Source of the DNA: Legionella feeleii | GTDB lineage: Bacteria; Pseudomonadota; Gammaproteobacteria; Legionellales; Legionellaceae | Assembly (NCBI RefSeq): GCF_001467625.1 | Contig: NZ_LNYB01000080.1 | Span: 254,762 to 318,761, forward strand | Length of the DNA: 64,000 bases | Reading direction: 5' to 3' | Shown here: positions 1-7,906 of the stretch, in pieces | How positions within the stretch are numbered: position 1 is the first letter of the stretch | Layout of the letters: each line of letters begins with the position of its first letter | Made by a program: the position numbers and the translations under genes | Notes under the pieces: model-generated | Told to the model about the DNA's origin: nothing | Database searches by the model: none | Seen by the model: the letters and a program-made list of their open reading frames with translations, nothing else

Positions 1-609
1 AAAGGTGACTCGTTTGATTCCTTGCTCATTCGCATATTTGAATGCAAACTCAAACAAACGTATTAATCCTACCTTGGTCTGTAGACGCAACGTACAGCTA
101 ATTTCATTTTTTGCGATTTTTTGCCAATGTTTATTTTCATCCAGGAGACTATGCAATTGTGTAGGCAACGGATAATAGTCAAAACCAGAATATAAGCCTT
201 CCGTATTCTCACGAATAATACAAAAATTAAAATCCTTTACATCCCTCTTAATATTAAAACAAGGTCTAACATTAGCGAAAAGATCCAATTTTTGCCTTAA
301 TTGGATAATTGGGGATACATAATTGAGCTTAGCCTGCTTAAACTCTGGGGCTAGCTCTTGTATAGCCTCCCGTTTGGGTTTGCTGGTAATTGCTCCAAGC
401 AAGGTGGTATCTGACTGGTTAATTAGTTTCCATGTTCTTTCAGGAAGGGGATTCCCTTCTTTTTGCCAAAAGGACCAGCCTACCTCACCAAAATTTAACT
501 CCACTGGTATCTTAAGGGCTGTAAAGACAGGTATTGCTGCCTCAATAACCTCAACACCTATCCCATCACCTGGTAAAACTGCTATCTTGAGTACTTTCTT
601 AGGTTTCAC
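1..609 (-). CDS. Isocitrate/isopropylmalate dehydrogenase-family protein (C-terminus beyond window)
   Basis: About 203 N-terminal residues of an NAD(P)-dependent beta-decarboxylating dehydrogenase, a family that oxidises and decarboxylates malate-type 2-hydroxyacids. Visible family motifs are LPGDGIG at the N-terminus, LRQKLDLFANVRP (substrate-binding arginines) and IRENTEGLYSG. The gene runs off the left edge, so the C-terminal metal-binding aspartates are not seen. I chose GTG at 609-607 as start: it overlaps the stop of the upstream hydrolase-like gene (599-601), suggesting translational coupling, and the GDGIG motif follows at the usual distance. Substrate is unknown. It differs from a standard LeuB or Icd in sitting behind an HMGL-like aldolase, so a specialised pathway is inferred. 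Confidence 0.85.
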   Translation of the reverse strand, partial: MKPKKVLKIAVLPGDGIGVEVIEAAIPVFTALKIPVELNFGEVGWSFWQKEGNPLPERTWKLINQSDTTLLGAITSKPKREAIQELAPEFKQAKLNYVSPIIQLRQKLDLFANVRPCFNIKRDVKDFNFCIIRENTEGLYSGFDYYPLPTQLHSLLDENKHWQKIAKNEISCTLRLQTKVGLIRLFEFAFKYANEQGIKRVTF

Positions 610-1312
610 TATTTAATCTCTCCAAGATCAGTTTTTTGCAATAAGAGGGATTGTCCTGTAATACACGCATTCCTGCCTGTGGCACAATGCATAAATCACC
701 TATTCCTGGAGCCAAAACATTTTCCTTATTGACTAGCGCTGAGCATTCACCTATCAAATGTAAATGGTCAACCATCGTTTGTTCTAAAATTGCTGTTGCA
801 TCGGTATCTAAAACACGTTGCAAACCGAAAATCAACCGATTAGCTGCACTCATCACCCTGTTTTCTGGAAGAATTTGCAAGGGTGCCTCATTGGGAGAAA
901 AAACCTCTTTATATAAAGAAATCAGAGCATCATTCACTCGATTTGCTTTACAAAGCGCAATAACATCACCCAGTTTTTTTTGCAGGGCATTATCAGCAAA
1001 AGTCGGGGTAGAAAATAAAACAATGGGTTTTTTGCTGTCAGCAAATAAAGAAAAACATTGTTGCAAAATAACCCCGCCAAAAGAGAACCCAAAGAATGCA
1101 TCATAAGTTGCTAACCATTTTTTGAGATGATCTTGCCAAAGCTGATAATAAACTTCATTGGAAGTATTGACAGAAAAAGTCTCGTTAATTGCTAATGGGT
1201 CGATAAAATCGATCTGGTACACTACCTCTAAAAAGGAAAGCGTACTTGCAATAGATTCAATATCAGATTGCTGAGGCATAACCGGAGCAATAGTTAATAT
1301 TTTTTTTCTCAT
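599..1312 (-). CDS. Alpha/beta-hydrolase-like protein lacking the catalytic histidine
   Basis: A 237-residue protein with an alpha/beta-hydrolase outline. The nucleophile elbow GFSFGG places a serine at residue 77 after a hydrophobic strand. The C-terminal part resembles the end of the fold (GDLCIVPQAG then RVLQDNP), but where active enzymes have GH the codon is ATG, giving AGM at residues 213-215. The usual acidic residue before it is not in its normal G..D context either. It may be a non-catalytic hydrolase fold or use other residues. It lies between an HMGL-like aldolase and an isocitrate/isopropylmalate dehydrogenase-like gene, overlapping the latter, so a role in the same pathway is likely. 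Function unknown. Confidence 0.7.
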   Translation of the reverse strand: MRKKILTIAPVMPQQSDIESIASTLSFLEVVYQIDFIDPLAINETFSVNTSNEVYYQLWQDHLKKWLATYDAFFGFSFGGVILQQCFSLFADSKKPIVLFSTPTFADNALQKKLGDVIALCKANRVNDALISLYKEVFSPNEAPLQILPENRVMSAANRLIFGLQRVLDTDATAILEQTMVDHLHLIGECSALVNKENVLAPGIGDLCIVPQAGMRVLQDNPSYCKKLILERLNSET

Positions 1313-1404
1313 ATTAATCCCAAGTTTAGATTAAGCTAGCAGAGCATATAAAAATAGCGCTTGATTTGACAGGAAATGTTTATTTACCAGCATGTTTTCC
1401 CCGA

Positions 1405-2307
1405 CTACAATAAATTCAGCGTATCGGTAGTTTCTTTAAATTTCTTCATTTCTGCCGTTGAAAAATCAGAAATGCCACGAATAAATTCGTCCATTTCAAT
1501 CTCTTCACTGCCGATCCCCAGAGCCTTACGCACATAATTTGCTGCCATTAAAACAGGAGCAAGTCTGTATTTTTTAATATTTATGGCATGTAGATACGCA
1601 GTAAAAAACTCCGTTCTTAAGTTGCCTATACCCTTGCCCATACCAGCAAGTGACGCATCAATATAGTGTGCTCCAGCATTCATTGCCGCCAAAGTATTAA
1701 CCTGGGCTAATCCTAAATTATCATGGGCATGAAAACCCAAAGGAATCGAATATTCCCTGCTGTATTTACGGTAAATCTGGTCAACTCTTGCAGGCAATAG
1801 ACTACCATTCGAATCAGCGAAATAAATCATATCTGGCTTATGCGGATTAACTCTCGCTAATACTTCATCCAACTCCTTTTCTTTATAATGTGAGGTATGA
1901 ATAAAATTGACGGAGGTTGCCAAACCATATTGTTTTCCCATATCAATGAGTGGACACGCCTCTTCCACATCACCTTTGATAACACAAATTCGAAGTAATT
2001 GGACACCACAGTCCCTTAATTCCTTAATATCATCTGCTGTTACGTTCTTAGGATGCGCCATGACGGCAGTTTTTGCTTTTTTTAGCAGGGAAGTACAAAA
2101 AAGAAGATAATCCTTTTCACATAACCCTGCTGGACCAATATTCTCAATAGGAGCAATGGAGCCATTGCGGTAACCAATTTCAATATACTCAATACCGGAA
2201 TTATCGAGGGAAGTTAAAATTGCTTGCAGCTCATTTTTTTTAAAATGAAAGTTAGTTCTATGCCCCCCATCTCTTAGTGAAACATCTAACAATTCTATGA
2301 TATTCAT
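1405..2307 (-). CDS. HMGL-like (DRE-TIM) aldolase/synthase family protein
   Basis: A 300-residue TIM-barrel enzyme of the HMG-CoA-lyase-like superfamily, which makes or breaks C-C bonds next to a keto acid using a divalent metal. Seen directly: LDVSLRDGGHR at residues 7-17 (the RDGG signature), GFHAHDN with the metal-binding HxH in the second half, and GMGKGIGNLRTE near it. It is closest in style to 4-hydroxy-2-oxovalerate aldolases but shorter than DmpG and without an acetaldehyde dehydrogenase partner. It is probably the first gene of a minus-strand cluster with the hydrolase-like and dehydrogenase-like genes. Chain extension or cleavage of a 2-oxoacid is an inference; the substrate cannot be told. 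Confidence 0.8.
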   Translation of the reverse strand: MNIIELLDVSLRDGGHRTNFHFKKNELQAILTSLDNSGIEYIEIGYRNGSIAPIENIGPAGLCEKDYLLFCTSLLKKAKTAVMAHPKNVTADDIKELRDCGVQLLRICVIKGDVEEACPLIDMGKQYGLATSVNFIHTSHYKEKELDEVLARVNPHKPDMIYFADSNGSLLPARVDQIYRKYSREYSIPLGFHAHDNLGLAQVNTLAAMNAGAHYIDASLAGMGKGIGNLRTEFFTAYLHAINIKKYRLAPVLMAANYVRKALGIGSEEIEMDEFIRGISDFSTAEMKKFKETTDTLNLL

Positions 2308-2590
2308 GATGACTGCTGTCCAGTTACTTTCAGGCTTTCACAACCAAGGTTTAATTTGCCAGTAACTTAATAGGGATAAGTCCTGAAAAAGCTAAAAAAA
2401 TTAATCTTGTTATAGTCTATATAGCACATACCGCCAAGAAAGGGGCAGCGAAGATTATTGACCACCAAGACCTAATGGCAAATTATGCAACGAAATTTAC
2501 CTGTTTGTCTTTATAATGACTAACAAACTTGCACAAATTATTATAATCGAGTAGCTTGACCATTCTGCTTTTCCCTAATTGATTAATTCT

Positions 2591-3307
2591 ATGAACAAAT
2601 TAGCAATCGTTACTGGCGCAAGCAGAGGTATCGGGAAACGTGCCGCCTATTATTTTGCCGAGCAAGGTTTTGACCTGGCTTTAATTGCCAGAAATAAAGC
2701 ACTATTGACTGAAGTCAGTAAGGAATTAACTGACAAATTTGCTATCAAGACCAGCGTATTTGCTCTCGATGTAAGCGACTATGAAGCCGTTTCCAAATGC
2801 ACTCAATACCTTGCCTCACGCTATCCAACTATCGATGTTTTATTTAATAACGCTGGACTTTGGTCCCTTGGTAGTAGTGCAATCGAGCCAGCTGAATTTA
2901 ATGCCATGATCGATGTCAATCTGCGTGGCATTTATAATATGGTTCATACCCTTGTTCCTTACATGAAAAAACAACAATCAGGCTATATTTTTAACATGGC
3001 ATCCTACGCAGGTAAGCGGCCTGTCGCACGTTCAGGTGCTTATTGCATGACCAAGTATGGTGTAGTCGGTTATAGCCAGTCCCTCAGTCTTGAGTTATGT
3101 CAAGACAATATTAGAGTAACAGCCATTTGCCCCAGCGTTATTGACACAGATATGACGAGAATGATGCCTGATTTCCCAGATGACGAGAAAATTCTCTGCC
3201 AGGATATCATTGAAACCATTCATTATCTTCTTCAACTAAGCCCTAAGGTTTATATTGATGAAGTGATTTTAAAATCCAGTTTTTTGCTTAAGGGATTAAA
3301 AGAATAA
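2591..3307 (+). CDS. Short-chain dehydrogenase/reductase (SDR)
   Basis: A 238-residue classical SDR oxidoreductase using NAD(P). The TGASRGIG dinucleotide-binding motif lies at residues 8-15, NNAG in the middle, and the catalytic S...YxxxK as GAYCMTKYG. An upstream TTG at 2579 would add four residues; I prefer ATG 2591 because it places the first strand at the normal distance from the N-terminus. Neither start has a clear Shine-Dalgarno sequence. The gene is divergent from the HMGL-like cluster and ends 262 bp before the next operon. Substrate is unknown; the short C-terminus lacks the extension seen in many steroid or sugar SDRs. Confidence 0.85.
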   Translation: MNKLAIVTGASRGIGKRAAYYFAEQGFDLALIARNKALLTEVSKELTDKFAIKTSVFALDVSDYEAVSKCTQYLASRYPTIDVLFNNAGLWSLGSSAIEPAEFNAMIDVNLRGIYNMVHTLVPYMKKQQSGYIFNMASYAGKRPVARSGAYCMTKYGVVGYSQSLSLELCQDNIRVTAICPSVIDTDMTRMMPDFPDDEKILCQDIIETIHYLLQLSPKVYIDEVILKSSFLLKGLKE

Positions 3308-3569
3308 TTGCCGTTCGATATATACAGCGCTTTGCCGATCAATTTATCGCGTCCAGAAGATTCTTGGAAATTGAGGAGTCTTACCAAAAGTAATAAATAG
3401 CTTATTTTAAACCCCAGGAAAGAATATATACTGCGCAGCATGGTAGATTTGCGAGCAAAAATCCGTATACTAGTACTTGCTCTGCATTTGCACGATCTAG
3501 CTCTGGGCGTAGGCCCACAAATCTGCTAGTATTGCGGGTATTTTTCACGATTATTTAAAGGTTTTTTTA

Positions 3570-4088
3570 ATGCGTTGGCGTAATTTATTTGTTCTAGTTT
3601 TATCAATCTTAGCGGGATGCTCCATGGCAGCAGATGAAAAAAAGATTTATGGCTATGTTGAAAAAGCGACTCTGATCGATAAAAACATGACTTTATCAGC
3701 CAAATTAGATACTGGTGCGAAATCTGCTTCGCTTAGCGCTATTGATATCCATGAAGTAGAAAAAAACGGGAAACCCCATTTACGCTTTAAAGTTCCCGGC
3801 AAAGAAGGTGAAGTCGAATTTACCTGCGAATACCTGGGTAAAGTTAGAATAAAAGTGCGTGCCGGGGAAAATTTAGCGGCTGAACCAATCAAGCGGCCGA
3901 TCGTTTTGATAAACATTAAAATTGGTGAAAAAATTCGTGCGATACCTGTTAATTTAACCAATCGCAAACGCTTTAATTACCCGCTACTTCTTGGTAGAGA
4001 CGCAATTATTGCCTTTAATGGACTGGTTGACCCAAGTCAAGCCTTTATGATGAGAACCGAGAAAGTAGAAAAAAATGAAGTCAAATAA
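3570..4088 (+). CDS. Retropepsin-like 'ATP-dependent zinc protease' family lipoprotein
   Basis: A 172-residue protein beginning with a lipoprotein signal peptide (lipobox LAGC, Cys17), so it is probably anchored facing the periplasm. The core contains KLDTGAKSASL, a DTGA motif with Asp47 as in retropepsin-type aspartic proteases; databases often name this family ATP-dependent zinc protease or RimK/LysX-associated protein. The later LLGRDAI segment matches the second conserved strand of the family. Its 3' end overlaps the next gene by 14 bp, and a RimK-like ligase follows, the usual genomic partners of this family. A role in trimming a peptide tag made by the ligase is inferred from that pairing. 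Confidence 0.85.
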   Translation: MRWRNLFVLVLSILAGCSMAADEKKIYGYVEKATLIDKNMTLSAKLDTGAKSASLSAIDIHEVEKNGKPHLRFKVPGKEGEVEFTCEYLGKVRIKVRAGENLAAEPIKRPIVLINIKIGEKIRAIPVNLTNRKRFNYPLLLGRDAIIAFNGLVDPSQAFMMRTEKVEKNEVK

Positions 4089-5598
4089 ACGCCATGTTTA
4101 TGGCTTAATCCTCACCCTCTTTTTAGTAGGAATAGGACTGTTCTTTTACCGTCATCTTGTCTTGGATGTTCCTTTAACTGATACAGAAACAGTGAACAGT
4201 TGGATGGTGGAAGCCAATTTGCGTTTTACAGCGGAGCGTAATACCCCTGTTAAGGCAAGTTTTACTATTCCCTATATGCCTCCCTATTTTGCAATTCTGG
4301 ATGAATATTTCGTTTCCCATAATTATGGGGTAACGACCAATCTGAATGGTTATAACCGTCAAACAGTATGGTCGCTTAGACGTAGTAGCGGGGCACAATC
4401 TCTCTACTATCGCGCTATCTTTCGTGAAATAGATAACAATGAATCTTCATTGGGCAAACCACCTATAGTAAAAGCGCAACCGCTTCTTGAAAATCAGAAA
4501 TCGGCCGTCGACACCATTACCACTCAAGTACGTCAATCCTCTGCTGACATTCAAACCTTTGCGCAAGGAACCATTAAGGAATTAAATAAGAAAGACGGTA
4601 ATGCAAGATTATTGGTGGGCAATGAATTTAATGATGAAAACGTTATAAAAGCTGCGATTACCATCTTAAATCAAGCCCGAATCTATGCCATGCCAGTCAA
4701 AGGCATTTATTTGAATCAACAAAATAAAGCTGACTTTAAGTTGTTTATGGTGGTTTACAATGGAAAAGATTGGGTTTACATCAACCCTCGCACCGGTGGG
4801 GCTGGTTTCCCCAAAAATTTCCTTGTTTGGCAGTATGGCTTTGATCCACTCTTTGAAGTGGTTGGCGGTAAAAAACCAATCTTTAGTTTGACGGTGTCTC
4901 CTACCCCTATTAATGCTTTAACCATTGCCAAGGCACGCGGCCTGCAAACTGATTCGCAGCTACTCCGTTTCTCGCTGTTGCAATTACCAGTGAATGTCCA
5001 GGAAACCTATAAGATTTTACTTACGGTACCCATTGGCGCTTTTATCATTTTGTTACTGCGTAACTTTGTGGGTTTGAAAACATTCGGAACCTTCATGCCC
5101 GTGTTAATTGCGCTCGCGTTTCGTGAAACACACGTGGTTTGGGGAATCACTCTTTTTACTATTATTGTTTCATTTGGTTTACTGGCACGGTTTTACCTCG
5201 ATCAACTCCGTCTCCTTTTGGTCCCAAGGTTAGCTGCTATTCTTACTGTTGTTATTTTGCTCATGATTTTTATCTCGGTGGTATGCCAAAATTTAGGTTT
5301 GGATTCTGGTTTATCCGTGGCTTTGTTCCCAATGGTTATTCTCACCATGACCATTGAACGCATGTGTATAACCTGGGATGAGCGCGGAGCCTCCGATGCA
5401 ATTAAATCAGGGGTAGGCAGCCTTATTGCAGCAGTTATTGCTTTTGGTGCAATGAATTACCCCCCCATGCAGTATTTAATTTTTGCTTTCCCTGAATTAT
5501 TACTGGTTCTTCTGGCGTTGATTTTATGGTTTGGCCAATACCGCGGGTACCGAGTTACGGAATTGTTTCGCTTTAAAGTACTTGGCGGGGAACACTAA
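4075..5598 (+). CDS. Inactive transglutaminase fused to seven transmembrane helices
   Basis: A 507-residue membrane protein. One N-terminal transmembrane helix (about residues 8-28) is followed by a roughly 280-residue extracytoplasmic part resembling an inactive transglutaminase-like domain, with no visible Cys-His-Asp triad. From about residue 310 a run of about seven hydrophobic helices extends to the C-terminus. This architecture is known from operons with a retropepsin-like lipoprotein and a RimK-like ATP-grasp ligase, which flank it here with overlaps of 14 bp and 1 bp. It probably recruits or presents a peptide or amino-acylated substrate across the inner membrane. The biochemical role is inferred from context only. 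Confidence 0.85.
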   Translation: MKSNKRHVYGLILTLFLVGIGLFFYRHLVLDVPLTDTETVNSWMVEANLRFTAERNTPVKASFTIPYMPPYFAILDEYFVSHNYGVTTNLNGYNRQTVWSLRRSSGAQSLYYRAIFREIDNNESSLGKPPIVKAQPLLENQKSAVDTITTQVRQSSADIQTFAQGTIKELNKKDGNARLLVGNEFNDENVIKAAITILNQARIYAMPVKGIYLNQQNKADFKLFMVVYNGKDWVYINPRTGGAGFPKNFLVWQYGFDPLFEVVGGKKPIFSLTVSPTPINALTIAKARGLQTDSQLLRFSLLQLPVNVQETYKILLTVPIGAFIILLLRNFVGLKTFGTFMPVLIALAFRETHVVWGITLFTIIVSFGLLARFYLDQLRLLLVPRLAAILTVVILLMIFISVVCQNLGLDSGLSVALFPMVILTMTIERMCITWDERGASDAIKSGVGSLIAAVIAFGAMNYPPMQYLIFAFPELLLVLLALILWFGQYRGYRVTELFRFKVLGGEH

Positions 5599-6542
5599 TG
5601 TGGAATTTGTACCGCCGTTTATCCCAGCGCGGCATCCTGAGTATCAACCAACGAAATAGTGATTACGTTCTTAAATACAATGAACGCAAACGCTATCCCC
5701 TGGTTGATGATAAATTGCAAACCAAGCGACTGGCAATGGAAGCCGGAATAGCCGTGCCTCGCTTATATGAAACGATTGAAAGCGAACATCAAATAAAGAA
5801 TCTTGAGCAAATTTTGCAACCCTATAAAGATTTTGTAATTAAACCAGCACATGGTGCAGGGGGCGATGGCATCCTGGTGGTTACTGATCGCGTTTTTGGA
5901 CGATATCGCCAAATTAATGGCAAATTAACTACCTTGCAGGAAATGAGTTATCACTTATCCTGCTTATTATCGGGCGCCTATAGTTTAGGCGGCCACAGTG
6001 ATTACGCGATTATAGAGCATCGTGTCGTTGTTGATCCTGTCTTTAAGGAAGTGAGTTACGAAGGGATCCCTGATATTCGTATTATTACCCTGGTAGGTTA
6101 TCCAGCCATGGCCATGGCGCGTTTGCCTACTCGTTTATCAGGCGGTAAAGCGAATCTGCACCAGGGTGCCATCGGAGTAGGTATTAATTTGGCTACAGGC
6201 AAAACGCTGGGCGGTGTATTTCACAATGACGCGATTGACTTCCACCCCGACACGCTGGCCCCCATCGTTGATATTACCGTACCTTATTGGGATAAGATTT
6301 TAGAAATTGCTGCCAGCTGCTATGAGCTAACTGGCTTGGGTTATTTAGGTGTTGACATCGTCCTTGACAAAGAGCATGGGCCACTTATGCTGGAGCTCAA
6401 CGCTCGCCCCGGCTTAAACATTCAAATCGCCAACCGCGAAGGCGGCCTTAAACGCTACAGACAAATCGAAGCTCGAGCTGCAGAAGGAAAAGAGTCTGTT
6501 GCCGCACGAGTCGCTTACAGCAAACAACAATTCGCCCGTTAA
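5598..6542 (+). CDS. Alpha-L-glutamate ligase-like protein (RimK-type ATP-grasp)
   Basis: A 314-residue cytoplasmic ATP-grasp enzyme, predicted to form an amide or peptide bond at the expense of ATP. FVIKPAHGAGGDGILVV near residue 80 is the nucleotide-binding glycine-rich loop, and LMLELNARPGLNIQIAN near residue 270 holds the metal-binding Glu and Asn of ATP-grasp folds. The ATG shares one base with the TAA of the transglutaminase gene, so the three genes are translated as a unit. Family members are named for similarity to RimK, which adds glutamates to ribosomal protein S6, but this protein lacks the RimK N-terminal domain; the acceptor here is unknown. Confidence 0.85.
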   Translation: MWNLYRRLSQRGILSINQRNSDYVLKYNERKRYPLVDDKLQTKRLAMEAGIAVPRLYETIESEHQIKNLEQILQPYKDFVIKPAHGAGGDGILVVTDRVFGRYRQINGKLTTLQEMSYHLSCLLSGAYSLGGHSDYAIIEHRVVVDPVFKEVSYEGIPDIRIITLVGYPAMAMARLPTRLSGGKANLHQGAIGVGINLATGKTLGGVFHNDAIDFHPDTLAPIVDITVPYWDKILEIAASCYELTGLGYLGVDIVLDKEHGPLMLELNARPGLNIQIANREGGLKRYRQIEARAAEGKESVAARVAYSKQQFAR

Positions 6543-6658
6543 GCTCAACAAATTAAAATTTGCCTACTTGCTTATCTAGACTTAAAGCTTGCATCTTCGT
6601 CTTGGCGACGACTAAGCTAATTTTGCAGGCAAAGCACATAGGGCTTATGCGAAGCATT

Positions 6659-6687
6659 TTGATTTATTAATGAGCGTTCTTTATAAT
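6659..6687 (+). promoter_or_regulatory. Sigma-70-type promoter for the 6719 gene
   Basis: TTGATT at 6659-6664 and TATAAT at 6682-6687 are separated by 17 bp, with the gene start 31 bp past the -10 box and an AGAGG ribosome-binding site at 6707-6711. The candidate effector gene therefore appears to have its own promoter and is not part of the upstream operon. Confidence 0.6.
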
Positions 6688-6718
6688 CGACCCCATTACA
6701 GTCTTCAGAGGTCTGATA

Positions 6719-7885
6719 ATGTCTACCCGCCGAAGAAATAGGGGGCAACCTGTCAATCCTCTACAAATTAATGTCTTGGCAGACTTACCAGCTATCCCAA
6801 ACTCCATGGAAGCAGACCCACCTGCGGCGGCATCTGCAGAGCCATTAACAGACCTGCCAGCCTTGGCAGAGGGAGAAATTGCTGTTGACAATGCGAGTGG
6901 TGATTTTTTTATCGCGCTGTGTCAAGACAGCATTCATTCTTTTGTTATGCTTGGTATCATGCAAGATAACAAGCCAAAAATACTTGCTCGAGTGGGAAAA
7001 ACGAATGCCGTTGATAAAGACTATGGCGGGAACTTTGGTTCACAATGTAAATTGGCAATGAAACAGTTGTTTTCACAAGCTGAAGCTGAATTACGCAAAG
7101 AATCACTCCATCCATACGGAAAAATCAGTTATGCAGCCTATGCGATAAGCTACAACCAATACTTGCAATTCACTAAGCTCATGGCCTTGGTACATCGGAA
7201 AGAGGCCGATGGTAAACGATCCGAAGCTATTCGATGCTATTTACCGGCCAGGGAGGTAGGAGGAACAAGTATTTTGCAATTTAGGGAAATTATCCAACAG
7301 GATGAGTTTGGCCCAGAAAACACCGAGCAGGAAAGAAGAATAGTTGCCTCTACTCATAATTTAAAAATAACCAATACCTGCAGACACACAGCAATTGAAC
7401 TAATTGCGTATGTTTTGGGAATCAATAAGTTAAGAGATAATATTTCCAGATTCTTTTTTTGGGGGCTGCCCTTAGCAACCACTTTCACAGGCGGCGATCC
7501 TGCTGATCCCTTTTACGTTTTCCCCCTTCCTCCCGTCGCCTATAGAGCAGGGAAAGAAAAAACGGCGTTATTAACCAAAATATATACGCGAATGGAAGCG
7601 CTATTGACTAAAGCGCCCTACGAGCAAAACACTCGGGATAAATTTAAAGCGTTAAAAGAATTGTATATTGAGCAAGCGGGCTTTTCTTCAAATGATAATA
7701 TTACTGATGCTCTCATTAGTATCCATCGGTGGAGAGCAACTTATAAGGATGTCATTAGTCAGCTAAGGCAACAAAGCTTTTTAGGCAAAATGCTTACCCG
7801 CAAGTCATCGACAGAAGCCATGGCAGATGAAATTGAAAGCGAATTTACCTCCATCGCCAGAAGGGCATCTAGCAGCCTTATTTAA
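6719..7885 (+). CDS. Candidate Dot/Icm effector, possible permuted papain-like fold
   Basis: A 388-residue protein I do not recognise. The N-terminal 50 residues are rich in Pro and Ala and look disordered. A strand with DSIHSFVMLGI (His73) is followed by LARVGKTN, then ISYAAYAISYNQYLQF, and later ITNTCRHTAIELIAYVLG with Cys221 at the start of a helix. His before Cys, with NTCRHT reminiscent of the NCEHF motif, resembles circularly permuted papain-like enzymes (LRAT/NlpC-P60 type); this is a hypothesis. The C-terminus has a Glu-rich stretch (EAMADEIESEF) followed by small and hydrophobic residues, typical of Dot/Icm secretion signals. A clear promoter and RBS support expression. Confidence 0.65.
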   Translation: MSTRRRNRGQPVNPLQINVLADLPAIPNSMEADPPAAASAEPLTDLPALAEGEIAVDNASGDFFIALCQDSIHSFVMLGIMQDNKPKILARVGKTNAVDKDYGGNFGSQCKLAMKQLFSQAEAELRKESLHPYGKISYAAYAISYNQYLQFTKLMALVHRKEADGKRSEAIRCYLPAREVGGTSILQFREIIQQDEFGPENTEQERRIVASTHNLKITNTCRHTAIELIAYVLGINKLRDNISRFFFWGLPLATTFTGGDPADPFYVFPLPPVAYRAGKEKTALLTKIYTRMEALLTKAPYEQNTRDKFKALKELYIEQAGFSSNDNITDALISIHRWRATYKDVISQLRQQSFLGKMLTRKSSTEAMADEIESEFTSIARRASSSLI

Positions 7886-7906
7886 GGCTGCTAATGACGA
7901 AGACTA

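Noticed and set aside
651..1106. A 151-codon plus-strand open frame across the hydrolase-like gene
   Set aside because: The minus-strand frame has the GFSFGG motif, and its end overlaps the next gene's start; the plus frame has no family features.
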